DNA of 64,000 nt from Pseudomonadota bacterium (lineage in GTDB: Bacteria; Pseudomonadota; Gammaproteobacteria; Burkholderiales; Burkholderiaceae_C), in contig JAIUPH010000028.1 in assembly GCA_020161065.1 (NCBI GenBank), positions 1 through 64,000 on the forward strand. Reading direction: 5' to 3'. Both the position numbers and the translations under genes were made by a program. Shown piece by piece: positions 35,471 to 43,031 of the stretch. The notes below the pieces were generated by a model. It was not told the origin of the DNA. It made no database searches and saw nothing but the letters and a program-made list of their open reading frames with translations. Every line of letters begins with the position of its first letter. The stretch's first letter is position 1.

Positions 35471-35719
35471 TGCGGCGGCCTGTTCCTGCTCTCGCCGCGC
35501 ACGGGCGCGCCGGCGCAGCGGCGTGCCCAGGATGTAGACCACGATGGACAACGGCAGCACGCCGTACAGCACGAACGTGAAGACCGCGCCCAGGACGGTG
35601 CCTTGGCTGGACAGCGCCTCGGCCACTGCCATCATCAGCACCACGTACAGCCATGCGATCACCACCACGTAGATGCCCACCACCGCCCCTTCATCGTTGC
35701 CGGCCACCGCGAGGCGCAT
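35396..35719 (-). CDS. small inner-membrane protein of unknown function
   Basis: A 107-residue protein with two hydrophobic segments (about 11-33 and 42-64), then a highly charged cytoplasmic-type tail rich in Arg/Ala/Glu. I do not recognise a family beyond 'predicted membrane protein'. The last 75 bp overlap the 3' end of pgeF on the other strand. The gene is divergent from phaC, with 96 bp between starts. The overlap and the hydrophobic pattern make it more than a shadow, but experimental support would help. Confidence 0.6.
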   Translation of the reverse strand: MRLAVAGNDEGAVVGIYVVVIAWLYVVLMMAVAEALSSQGTVLGAVFTFVLYGVLPLSIVVYILGTPLRRRARARREQEQAAASRGRAGDGGAEAAEPVAAAERKEA

Positions 35720-35753
35720 GATGATGTCATGCCAAGGTAAGCCAGCGCACCTA

Positions 35754-35768
35754 AGCTGCCCTTCGCAG
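35754..35768. promoter_or_regulatory. GCTGC-ccttc-GCAGC inverted repeat upstream of phaC
   Basis: A 5-bp inverted repeat in the phaC upstream region. It shares the GCAGCA half-site with the two phasin operator-like sites, so the same regulator might bind here. It is too short to be sure. Confidence 0.3.
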
Positions 35769-35815
35769 CACCCGATGCCCGCCGCATCACAGAACAAGCC
35801 CTTCAGGAGACAAGC

Positions 35816-37510
35816 GTGCTCAAACCCCTGCTGAACCTGCCTGCGTTCGACCCCGCGGCCAACCCCTTGGGCCCCGTGCTCGACGACTTCATGAAGTCGA
35901 TGAGCGGCCTCAGCCTGCCGCCGGCCGAACTGGCGCGGCTGCAGGCCGAGTACCTGACGAATGCCGCCGAGATCTGGAACCAGCAGCTCGAGCGCGTGCA
36001 GCCCGAAGGCAAGGCCAAGGCCGCGCCGATCGGCGACCGCCGCTTCGCCGGCCAGGAATGGCTGGCCAACCCGGCCTCGGCCTACACGGCGCAGATGTAC
36101 CTGCTGAACGCGCGCACCCTGCTGCAGATGGCCGAGAGCGTGCAGGGCGACCCCAAGACGCGCGGGCGCATCCGCTTCGCCGTGCAGCAGTGGATGGACG
36201 CCGCCTCGCCCAGCAACTTCCTCGCCTTCAACCCCGAGGCGCTGAAGAAGGCCGTCGACACCAAGGGCGAGAGCATCGCCCAAGGCATGCGGCTGTTGCT
36301 GGAAGACGTGCAGAAGGGCCACGTCTCGCAGACCGACGAGAGCGTGTTCGAAGTCGGCCGCAACGTGGCCGTCACGCCGGGCAGCGTGGTGTTCGAGAAC
36401 GCGTTCTTCCAGCTCATCGAGTACACGCCCACCACCGCCAAGGTGCACGAGCGGCCGATGCTCTTCGTGCCGCCCTGCATCAACAAGTTCTACATCCTCG
36501 ACCTGCAGCCCGACAACTCGGTCATCCGCCACACGGTCGACCAGGGCCACCGCACCTTCGTGGTGAGCTGGCGCAACCCCGACGACGGCCTGAAGGCCGC
36601 CACCTGGGACGACTACATCGAGCACGGCGTGATCGAGGCCATCCGCACCGTGCAGGCCATCAGCGGCGTGCAGCGCTACAACATGCTGGGCTTCTGCATC
36701 GGCGGCACCCTGATTGCCACCGCGCTGGCCGTGCTGGCGGCGCGCGGCGAGCAGCCGGCCCATTCGCTGACACTGCTGACCTCGCTGCTGGACTTCGCCG
36801 ACACCGGCGTGCTCGACCTCTTCGTCGACGAGGCCTCGGTGCAGTTGCGCGAGCTGACGCTCGGCCCCAAGGCGCCGACCGGGCCCGCGCTGCTGAAGGG
36901 CCAGGAGCTGGCCACCACCTTCAGCTTCCTGCGCCCGAACGACCTGGTGTGGAACTACGTCGTCGGCAACTACCTCAAGGGCGAGGCGCCGCCGCCGTTC
37001 GACCTGCTGTACTGGAACGGCGACTCGACCAACCTGCCGGGCCCCATGTACTGCTGGTATCTGCGCAACACCTACCTGGAAAACAAGCTCAAGGTGCCCG
37101 GCGCCACCACGGTGTGCGGCGAGAAGGTCGACCTCGGCTCCATCAAGGCGCCGGCCTACATCTACGGCTCGCGCGAGGACCACATCGTGCCTTGGACCGG
37201 GGCCTACGCCTCGACCCAGGTGCTCAAGGGCGACAAGCGCTTCGTGCTGGGCGCCTCGGGCCACATCGCCGGCGTGATCAACCCGCCGGCCAAGGGCAAG
37301 CGCAGCTACTGGACCAACGCCAAGCTGCCGGCCAAGGCGGCCGACTGGTTTGCCGGCGCCACCGAGCACCCGGGCAGCTGGTGGACCGACTGGAGCAGCT
37401 GGCTGCGCGGCATGGGCGGCAAGCTGCAGCCGGCGCCCAAGACGCTGGGCAACCGCCAGTTCAAGCCCATCGAGCCGGCGCCCGGCCGCTACGTCAAGGC
37501 CAAGGCCTGA
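35816..37510 (+). CDS. phaC: class I poly(3-hydroxyalkanoate) synthase
   Basis: A 564-residue enzyme polymerising hydroxyacyl-CoA into PHA on granules. The lipase-like box GFCIGG carries the catalytic Cys (about residue 300). The Asp is in YGSREDHIVPW and the His in ASGHIAGV. The N-terminal domain is typical of class I enzymes. The start is GTG at 35816, preceded by AGGAG at the right distance. phaB follows after 103 bp; no phaA (thiolase) lies between them. Confidence 0.96.
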   Translation: MLKPLLNLPAFDPAANPLGPVLDDFMKSMSGLSLPPAELARLQAEYLTNAAEIWNQQLERVQPEGKAKAAPIGDRRFAGQEWLANPASAYTAQMYLLNARTLLQMAESVQGDPKTRGRIRFAVQQWMDAASPSNFLAFNPEALKKAVDTKGESIAQGMRLLLEDVQKGHVSQTDESVFEVGRNVAVTPGSVVFENAFFQLIEYTPTTAKVHERPMLFVPPCINKFYILDLQPDNSVIRHTVDQGHRTFVVSWRNPDDGLKAATWDDYIEHGVIEAIRTVQAISGVQRYNMLGFCIGGTLIATALAVLAARGEQPAHSLTLLTSLLDFADTGVLDLFVDEASVQLRELTLGPKAPTGPALLKGQELATTFSFLRPNDLVWNYVVGNYLKGEAPPPFDLLYWNGDSTNLPGPMYCWYLRNTYLENKLKVPGATTVCGEKVDLGSIKAPAYIYGSREDHIVPWTGAYASTQVLKGDKRFVLGASGHIAGVINPPAKGKRSYWTNAKLPAKAADWFAGATEHPGSWWTDWSSWLRGMGGKLQPAPKTLGNRQFKPIEPAPGRYVKAKA

Positions 37511-37513
37511 TCC

Positions 37514-37566
37514 CGCCGGCGGGCACGGCCGTCATCGGGCGAACCCGGTTGACGGCCCGTGCCGGC
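37514..37566. repeat. long imperfect hairpin in the phaC-phaB spacer
   Basis: GCCGGCGGGCACGGCCGTCA faces TTGACGGCCCGTGCCGGC across about 14 nt. It would form a strong stem in the phaCB transcript, either as mRNA stabiliser or partial terminator. Confidence 0.55.
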
Positions 37567-37613
37567 ACGGTCAACCTCTCACACGACCTCATCAGAAACG
37601 CAAGGAGCGAGCA

Positions 37614-38348
37614 ATGGCAAAAGTGGCTTACGTAACCGGCGGCATGGGCGGCATCGGCACCGCAATCTGCCAGCGCCTGGCCAAGGAAGGTTTCAAGGTG
37701 ATCGCCGGTTGCGGCCCCAGCCGCGACTTCCGCAAGTGGCTGGACGAGCAGAAGGCCCTGGGCCACAGCTTCTACGCCTCGGTCGGCAACGTGGCCGACT
37801 GGGACTCCACGGTGGAGGCGTTCCAGAAGGCGATTGCCGAGCATGGCCAGATCGACGTGCTGGTCAACAACGCCGGCATCACGCGCGACCGCATGTTCCT
37901 GAAGATGACGCCCGACGACTGGAAGGCCGTCATCGACACCAACCTCAACAGCATGTTCAACGTCACCAAGCAGGTGGTGCCGGGCATGGTGGAAAAGGGC
38001 TTCGGCCGCATCATCCAGATCTCGTCGGTCAACGGCGAGAAGGGCCAGGCCGGCCAGACCAACTACTCGGCCGCCAAGGCCGGCATGCACGGCTTCACGA
38101 TGGCGCTGGCGCAGGAACTGGCCAACAAGGGCGTCACCGTCAACACCGTGAGCCCGGGCTACATCGGCACCGACATGGTCCGCGCGATCAAGCCCGAGGT
38201 GCTGGAGAAGATCGTCGCCACCATCCCCGTCAAGCGCCTGGGCACGCCGGAAGAAATCGGCTCCATCGTCGCCTGGCTGGCCGGCGAGGATTCGGGCTTC
38301 ACCACCGGCGCCGACTTCAGCTGCAACGGCGGCCTGCACATGGGCTAA
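37614..38348 (+). CDS. phaB: NADPH-dependent acetoacetyl-CoA reductase
   Basis: A 244-residue short-chain dehydrogenase making (R)-3-hydroxybutyryl-CoA, the monomer used by PhaC. Motifs are TGGMGGIG (cofactor), NNAGITRD, the catalytic Ser in ISSVNG, YSAAK (Tyr/Lys) and VSPGYIGTDMV. AAGGAG is 6 nt upstream of the ATG. Confidence 0.96.
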   Translation: MAKVAYVTGGMGGIGTAICQRLAKEGFKVIAGCGPSRDFRKWLDEQKALGHSFYASVGNVADWDSTVEAFQKAIAEHGQIDVLVNNAGITRDRMFLKMTPDDWKAVIDTNLNSMFNVTKQVVPGMVEKGFGRIIQISSVNGEKGQAGQTNYSAAKAGMHGFTMALAQELANKGVTVNTVSPGYIGTDMVRAIKPEVLEKIVATIPVKRLGTPEEIGSIVAWLAGEDSGFTTGADFSCNGGLHMG

Positions 38349-38358
38349 GCCCTCGGCA

Positions 38359-38389
38359 CCGCAACGGCCGTCATCGATGGCCGTTGCGG
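38359..38389. terminator. hairpin after phaB
   Basis: A perfect 11-bp stem CCGCAACGGCC/GGCCGTTGCGG with a 9-nt loop, 11 nt past the phaB stop. No T-run follows. It probably marks the end of the phaCB message. Confidence 0.6.
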
Positions 38390-38428
38390 CGCCATGCAAA
38401 ATGGCGGGGATAACCCGGAAGCTCGCCA

Positions 38429-38872
38429 ATGGCACAGGAAGACGGCGGCAGTTCGCCGCGCAAAGGCAAGAGCAGCGCATTCACGCTGCTGACCTCGTGG
38501 CTGTTCAACAAGCGCAACCCGCAACCGGTGCAGGCCGAGACCGAGTTCCTGAACACGCGCGACGGCTACGAACTGGGCAAGTTCGCGCAGAAGGCCTTCG
38601 GCAACGACGCCGAAGCCAAGCGCCGCCACGAAGCGATGGTGGACGCCGAGCAGGCCGAGATCGACGCGCTGCTGCAAGGCACCGGCGCCGTGCCGATGCC
38701 GGTGGTGCCCAAGGTGGCCGCACCCGCCGCGACCAGCGGCAAGCCGCTGGACCTGGCCGTCGCCGCGCTCGACAAACTGCATGCGCAAGGCCTGTCGGTC
38801 GAGACCCTGGCCGAGGCGCTGATCATCATCGAGAGCCGCGAGGTCAAGCAGCGGGCAGGCAAGGCGGGCTGA
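38429..38872 (+). CDS. hypothetical protein downstream of phaB
   Basis: A 147-residue soluble, charged protein. The N-terminal basic segment is followed by a helical stretch (FLNTRDGYELGKFAQKAFGN...). It is not PhaR, because the characteristic RLYDT DNA-binding opening is absent. I recognise no family. It lies between the phaB terminator-like hairpin and the integron integrase remnant and is probably the last native gene before the accessory segment. Confidence 0.6.
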   Translation: MAQEDGGSSPRKGKSSAFTLLTSWLFNKRNPQPVQAETEFLNTRDGYELGKFAQKAFGNDAEAKRRHEAMVDAEQAEIDALLQGTGAVPMPVVPKVAAPAATSGKPLDLAVAALDKLHAQGLSVETLAEALIIIESREVKQRAGKAG

Positions 38873-38880
38873 GGCGGCTC

Positions 38881-39149
38881 GCTCAGCAATAGCCAATCAG
38901 CCGGCGCCTGCCGGTGCGTGGAGACGGACACGGGGCGCGCGCCTGCGAGCGCTAGCCGAGGAAGGCACGGACCTCGGCCTCGCCCATCGGCCGTGGGTGA
39001 CGAATCTCGTGAACGCGGACAAACGACCGCACCCAATGGACGCAGGCTTCCTCGGTTCGTATGCTGTAGTGTCGATACCGGATCGGCTCGCGAAGCTGAT
39101 CCAGCAAGCGCGGTGCGGCCGAGACAACAGCCGACGTGGGGAGGGCCAT
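38881..39149 (-). pseudogene. integron integrase remnant (IntI N-terminal ~90 codons, frameshifted)
   Basis: From the ATG at 39149 the reading is close to integron integrases. [20 protein letters not shown] and [16 protein letters not shown] correspond to the IntI1 segments around LDQLRERIRYLHYSLRTE and VHWVRAFIRFHGVRHP. The frame stops after EVRAFLG at 38952. The similarity continues in another minus frame as RPVSVSTHRQAP..WLLLS, matching IntI SVSTHRQALAALL, up to about 38881. All catalytic residues are therefore missing. A LexA-type box lies 11 bp before the start. The gene is oriented away from the cassette-like genes on its right, as in integrons. Confidence 0.85.
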
Positions 39150-39160
39150 GCCAATCTCGA

Positions 39161-39180
39161 TACTGTATGCATGTCCAGTG
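39161..39180. promoter_or_regulatory. LexA (SOS) box in the integrase promoter
   Basis: TACTGTATGCATGTCCAGTG matches the proteobacterial LexA consensus (TACTGT-N8-ACAGTA) at the CTG-N10-CAG core. It lies immediately upstream of the integrase start, the usual place in integrons, whose integrases are known to be SOS-induced. Confidence 0.8.
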
Positions 39181-39219
39181 CGCACGAATGCACGCGGGCA
39201 ATCAAGTACCCGATGTCGG

Positions 39220-39247
39220 CCTTGCGCCTTGCGCCTTGCGCCTTGCG
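39220..39247. repeat. four tandem copies of CCTTGCG
   Basis: Four perfect 7-bp units followed by a degenerate fifth, in the presumed attI/leader region between the integrase and the first cassette-like gene. Potentially variable by slippage. Confidence 0.8.
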
Positions 39248-39293
39248 CTTTGCACGACGCCCGGCGGCCGCCGAGACGTGCGGCAGACGGCCG

Positions 39294-39345
39294 TGTCAGG
39301 CGTATCCGGATACGCCTGACAGAAAGGCCAGCGTATCCGGATACG
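39294..39345. repeat. 28-bp perfect palindrome with a second partial copy
   Basis: Positions 39294-39321 form a perfect palindrome centred on CGTATCCGGATACG. The same 14-bp core recurs at 39332-39345, centre-to-centre spacing 31 bp (about three helical turns). It lies between the integrase remnant and the first cassette-like gene. It could be a regulator operator pair or part of an attI-like recombination platform. Confidence 0.8.
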
Positions 39346-39369
39346 GGGCGCGTTGTGCGCCCGAGATCA

Positions 39370-39376
39370 GGTAGGC
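39370..39376 (+). other. possible attI-cassette junction (GGTAGGC)
   Basis: One base from the GTTAGGC that would be complementary to GCCTAAC (40269-40275) at the other end of the first cassette-like unit. If correct, this marks where the cassette joined attI. Weak evidence. Confidence 0.3.
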
Positions 39377-39404
39377 GTCAACAACACCACTTCACGGAGG
39401 TCCA

Positions 39405-40262
39405 TTGTCTGCACCACTTGAGTCACAGGCTATTGCGCTCCTAGAAAAGCGGCCTTTACTGCGTCGCTTATTGCTGATAGTCGCAGTCATCGGGATCGCG
39501 AAGGGCGCGTACGACACGCTGTCTGGCGCAGTTGAGCCGCTAATTGCACCAATAAAACGTTTACTTCCAATCAGCCCAACCGATGTCGAAGCCGAGCGAT
39601 TTTATTGCGCAGTGAGGATTCCTCGCTTGATCTGGTCAGTTAATACTTTCACCCAAGACAGACTCAACGCCAAAATAGCACCCAACGCATTAGCAAGACA
39701 GACCCTCATCATTTTCAATAGAGATATCTCGACATGCCACCGCCTGTTAGGCTTCTCCAATACCCCACTCAAGGAAGTGAGCAACGTCCCCGAGCAACTT
39801 GCGCAAGCCTTGTCTTCGGCGTTTGATGAAATATTGCAAAATCATGCTGCATTCAAGGGCTTCATTGCCAACGCAGACCGCCCCGTGGCAAAAGTTCTCG
39901 CCCTCAGTGAACAGATCGAATTGCTGCACAACTCGCTGACCGATTCATGTACGCCAGGGAAGGGCAATTGCGTTGATGCTCTACGAGAGCATGAGCTGCA
40001 AATGGTTAAAGACATTGAGTTCGCGCAGAGACAAGTCGAAGAAACATTCCCATACAAGCTTGTCCCGCCACGCCTTAACACTGGCGATCGATTTCAACTG
40101 CGCGATTCAGTCTTGTGCTATCGGATCGAATTGGACAACATAGTGGGACCAGCCAAACCCGAGAAAATCGAGGTTAAAGAGGCTGCTGTTCAAGATGGCT
40201 TGGGACTATCAGTTCAACAAATTAAGATCCCAATTCCATTACTTAAATGTCCGTCGCGCTAA
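39405..40262 (+). CDS. unknown protein encoded in a putative first gene cassette
   Basis: A 285-residue protein with a short hydrophobic N-terminal segment (about 18-38, LLLIVAVIGIAKGAY) and a mostly soluble, charged remainder. I recognise no family. The start is TTG at 39405, with GGAGG 5 nt upstream; no better ATG exists. Codon use is clearly lower in GC than the flanking genes, with many AT-ending codons, indicating foreign origin. It is bounded on the right by an attC-like GCCTAAC and an IS element. It may be an inner-membrane-anchored protein with a periplasmic domain. Confidence 0.65.
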   Translation: MSAPLESQAIALLEKRPLLRRLLLIVAVIGIAKGAYDTLSGAVEPLIAPIKRLLPISPTDVEAERFYCAVRIPRLIWSVNTFTQDRLNAKIAPNALARQTLIIFNRDISTCHRLLGFSNTPLKEVSNVPEQLAQALSSAFDEILQNHAAFKGFIANADRPVAKVLALSEQIELLHNSLTDSCTPGKGNCVDALREHELQMVKDIEFAQRQVEETFPYKLVPPRLNTGDRFQLRDSVLCYRIELDNIVGPAKPEKIEVKEAAVQDGLGLSVQQIKIPIPLLKCPSR

Positions 40263-40268
40263 GTTGAT

Positions 40269-40292
40269 GCCTAACCCAATACCGTTAACTTA
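40269..40292 (+). other. attC-like left half, interrupted by the insertion sequence
   Basis: GCCTAAC fits the attC R'' consensus (RYYYAAC) and is followed by CCAATACCGTTAACT. It starts seven nt after the stop codon of the cassette-like gene. The remaining half is not found on the far side of the IS, so the site is either disrupted with loss or a chance match. Confidence 0.4.
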
Positions 40293-41978
40293 GTCGGCCC
40301 GGCAAAACCCTGGCGGCCTGCATGAACACTGGCGTTGCGGGGTGATTGCCGACGGCGAGAACTCCTGGAATCGGGTCCAATGACCCGCAGTTTCTGAGAG
40401 TTTTCGACTCCCATCGCCGATGGCCACAGACGACTTCGTCCGCACGCGACTGCAGACGATGATCGACCTGCGACACCCGCTGGCGGTGTTGTCGGCGCGC
40501 TTGCCCTGGGCGGCCATTGAGGCGGCGCTTGCTGCCAAGTTCGGGCACGAAGACAGGCCACCGAAGTCCGCAGCCGTCGATGATTTGTTTGGCGCCACGT
40601 CGCTGGAATTCGGCGGTGGCATCAGCCGCGCAGGCCGGCCGCGGCTGCCCATCCGCCTGATGGCCGGACTGCTGTACCTGAAGAACAGCTTCAACCTCAG
40701 CGACGAGGATCTCGTGCAACGCTGGGCGGAGAACGTGTACTGGCAGCACTTCTGCGGCATGGAGTACTTCGAGCCGAGGCTGCCGTGTGACGCCACGCAG
40801 ATCGGCCGCTTTCGGCGCGCCATCGGCGAAGAGGGCCTGGAGTTGCTGCTTAAGGCCACGATCGAGACGGCGGTGGACAGCCGTGTCATCAAGCCGCAGG
40901 AACTCGAGCGCGTGATCGTCGACTCGACGGTGCAGGAGAAGGCCATCGCGCATCCGACCGACAGCCGCTTGCTGGACATCGCTCGGCGCAAGGTGGTGGG
41001 CGTGGCCAAGCGCCTGGGCCTCAAGCTCAAGCAGACCTTCGAGCACGAGGGTGCCGAACTGCGCCGCCGCGCCGGCGGGTATGCCCACGCCAAGCAGTTC
41101 AGGCGGCTGCGCAAAGTGCTGCGACGCCAGCGCACGGTGCTGGGCATCGTCATACGCGAGGTCCGGCGCAAGCTCGCCGAACGCCTTCAGCCGGGCGCGC
41201 ACAACACCGAGCCGCCCAGCGCGCTGACGCTGGTGGCGATCAACACCTGGCTCCCGCGCGCAGAGCGCATCCGCGTGCAGCAGCCCAAGAGCAAGAACAA
41301 GCTGTACGCGCTGCATGCTCCCGAGGTGGAGTGCATCTCCAAGGGCAAGGCGCGCAAACCCTACGAGTTCGGCGTCAAGGTCGGCATCGCCGTCACGCAC
41401 AACAGCGGCCTGATGGTCGGTGCGCGCAGCTTCCCCGGCAACCCGTACGACGGGCACACGCTGGCAGCGCAGCTCGAACAGGTGCGCAACCTGTACCAGG
41501 ACCTGGGCGTCGAGCCCAAGACCGCGGTAGTGGACCTGGGCTACCGCGGCGTCGATGCCGACAACCCCGGAGTCGAGGTCATCCATCGAGGCAAGTTCAA
41601 GAGCCTGACGGCGATGCAGCGGCGCTGGCTCAAGCGCCGCCAGGCGATCGAGCCGGCCATCGGACACGCCAAGGCCGACCACCGCATGGATCGCTGCTGG
41701 CTGCAAGGTGCCCAAGGCGATGCGCTGCACGCGCTCAGCTGCGCCCTGGGCTACAACATCCGCTGGCTGATGCGCGCGCTGCTGGCCAAAGCCCTGAAGG
41801 CCTTGGCGTGCCTGCTCCAAATGGTCGTGGCAGGCAGCAAACAGGGCTTGTCGGCGATGTGCGAGCATCTGTGGCAGTTGCTACCGCTACTGCGGGACAA
41901 CTTGCGCGCGTCGCCGTCGCTCGGATGGCCGCGGCGCTGGAGTCTGCTGGGTTGCTGACCGGATTTTGCAGGGCCGAC
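40293..41978 (+). mobile_element. insertion sequence of the IS5 superfamily, complete
   Basis: Terminal inverted repeats are GTCGGCCCGGCAAAACCC at 40293 and, on the other strand from 41978, GTCGGCCCTGCAAAATCC (16 of 18 match). Both ends are flanked by TA (40291-40292 and 41979-41980), consistent with a 2-bp target duplication. The element is 1686 bp with one transposase gene reading inward from the left end. It looks intact and therefore recent. Confidence 0.85.
40420..41958 (+). CDS. IS5-superfamily DDE transposase
   Basis: A 512-residue transposase. The N-terminal DUF772-type region (RLMAGLLYLKNSFNLSDEDLVQRW, about 75-130) is followed by the DDE domain. IVDSTVQEKA supplies the first Asp, VVDLGYRGVD the second, and the Glu in RQAIEPAIGHAK (E near residue 413) the third. 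The C-terminus reaches to within 20 bp of the right inverted repeat. No frameshift is seen, so it may be functional. Confidence 0.9.
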   Translation: MATDDFVRTRLQTMIDLRHPLAVLSARLPWAAIEAALAAKFGHEDRPPKSAAVDDLFGATSLEFGGGISRAGRPRLPIRLMAGLLYLKNSFNLSDEDLVQRWAENVYWQHFCGMEYFEPRLPCDATQIGRFRRAIGEEGLELLLKATIETAVDSRVIKPQELERVIVDSTVQEKAIAHPTDSRLLDIARRKVVGVAKRLGLKLKQTFEHEGAELRRRAGGYAHAKQFRRLRKVLRRQRTVLGIVIREVRRKLAERLQPGAHNTEPPSALTLVAINTWLPRAERIRVQQPKSKNKLYALHAPEVECISKGKARKPYEFGVKVGIAVTHNSGLMVGARSFPGNPYDGHTLAAQLEQVRNLYQDLGVEPKTAVVDLGYRGVDADNPGVEVIHRGKFKSLTAMQRRWLKRRQAIEPAIGHAKADHRMDRCWLQGAQGDALHALSCALGYNIRWLMRALLAKALKALACLLQMVVAGSKQGLSAMCEHLWQLLPLLRDNLRASPSLGWPRRWSLLGC

Positions 41979-42011
41979 TACCATACACAGACACAGTTCA
42001 AGGAGCGATCC

Positions 42012-42419
42012 ATGAGCACTCCGGCAGCGACTGACACGCCTGAATCCAAGAAGGCGGTGTTCCGCAGGTTGGTCGACATCTATGCAACTGGCAACCTCTC
42101 CGCACTGGATGAAGTGATTGCCGCTGACTACGTTGGTCACGCGTCTGCCGGTGACCGTGATTTCGAAGGGTTCCGGCAGAGCATCCTGTACTTTCACAAC
42201 CTCTTCATCTACGACGAAGACTCGTTTCAAGTCAACGACCAGTTCGTAGAGGGCGAGAAGGTTGCCACGCGCATGACGGCACACGTCAAGCTACGCGCGA
42301 CGGGCGAGCTGATGACGCTCATCGGCATCAATCTCGCGCGCATTGTGAACGGCAAGATCGTCGAAGAGTGGAACACATGGGAGCAGCTTCAGCCCCCAGG
42401 AGCACGACAGCAACCGTAA
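42012..42419 (+). CDS. SnoaL-like polyketide-cyclase-fold protein (ester cyclase family)
   Basis: A 135-residue NTF2-like fold protein. Typical segments are FRRLVDIYATGNLSALDEVIAADYVGH and the C-terminal ..RIVNGKIVEEWNTWEQ. Such proteins are small hydrolases, isomerases or binding proteins; the substrate is unknown. AAGGAG lies 6 nt before the ATG. It is the cassette-like gene right after the IS and is followed by the best attC candidate in the window. NTF2-like proteins are frequent integron cassette products. Confidence 0.8.
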   Translation: MSTPAATDTPESKKAVFRRLVDIYATGNLSALDEVIAADYVGHASAGDRDFEGFRQSILYFHNLFIYDEDSFQVNDQFVEGEKVATRMTAHVKLRATGELMTLIGINLARIVNGKIVEEWNTWEQLQPPGARQQP

Positions 42420-42498
42420 GGGCAGGCCCGCCGCTCAGCCGGACCGCCCACCGCCGGCTTCGCCGTCCGGGGTCGTCCGTTCAGCACAAACGTTAGCC
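42420..42498 (+). other. attC-like site after the SnoaL-like gene
   Basis: It begins at the stop codon and folds into an imperfect hairpin. The left arm GCTCAGCCGGACCG... faces the right arm ...GTCGTCCGTTCAGC with the apex GGCTTCGCC. It ends in AAACGTTAGCC, where GTTAGCC (42492-42498) is an R'-like core close to the GTTRRRY consensus. The R'' core is not evident. Confidence 0.55.
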
Positions 42499-42518
42499 TT
42501 CACGAGACGGTTCGCCTC

Positions 42519-43031
42519 ATGCGTCTTCATGCCCTTGCCATCGCGGCGGCTGCCATGGCGTCAGCAACTGCCGCGTTAGCCGATCCGATCGATCCGTGCT
42601 CGCTGCTCACGAGCAGTGAGATGGAGGAACTCGGCATCCCGAAGGGAGCAACGCCCTCGCGCGAATTGCAACCGGGTGGCGTGCAGGCATGCAGGTATGA
42701 GGGCGTCGGCACCGGCAGTACCGTTTCAGTCATCATCTCTCAGGGCGTACCGGATCGTGCGCGTCAACTGCGGGCGATGCAAGGCTTGGCGCAACGGGAG
42801 GGCACGGCGGAGCAATTGAGAGCGCGCGGCGAGTACTTTCAGGGGAACGTCATGTGCAAGGTGGTCGTCACCTCGGAGACAGAGAAGAGTCAATGCCTGG
42901 GTGCCACCGAGCAATCCGTCGTCGGCTTGAGTGTGTCTCGCGCTGGCGAGTCGAAGCAGGCGACATCCCCCGCCTTGCAGTTGCGAGTCATCGGCACGCT
43001 CGTGTCGCGGGTCGCATCGAGCGGCGGCTAA
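42519..43031 (+). CDS. exported DUF3558-like protein in a putative cassette
   Basis: A 170-residue secreted protein. The signal peptide is residues 1-22 (cleavage after ALA before DPIDPC). Its mature domain contains DPCSLLTSSEMEELG and ACRYEG, a pattern shared with DUF3558-type secreted proteins, with three or more cysteines. Function unknown. The start lies about 20 nt after GTTAGCC. The stop codon is embedded in GGCTAAC, which is exactly complementary to that GTTAGCC, as expected for a cassette's two recombination cores. Confidence 0.7.
   Translation: MRLHALAIAAAAMASATAALADPIDPCSLLTSSEMEELGIPKGATPSRELQPGGVQACRYEGVGTGSTVSVIISQGVPDRARQLRAMQGLAQREGTAEQLRARGEYFQGNVMCKVVVTSETEKSQCLGATEQSVVGLSVSRAGESKQATSPALQLRVIGTLVSRVASSGG

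Noticed and set aside
38429..38872. phaR (PHA synthesis regulator) downstream of phaB
   Set aside because: Position fits but the protein lacks the conserved N-terminal PhaR motif, so it is left as hypothetical.
40285..41868. A long minus-strand frame inside the insertion sequence
   Set aside because: Antisense shadow of the intact transposase; no transposase or other motifs.
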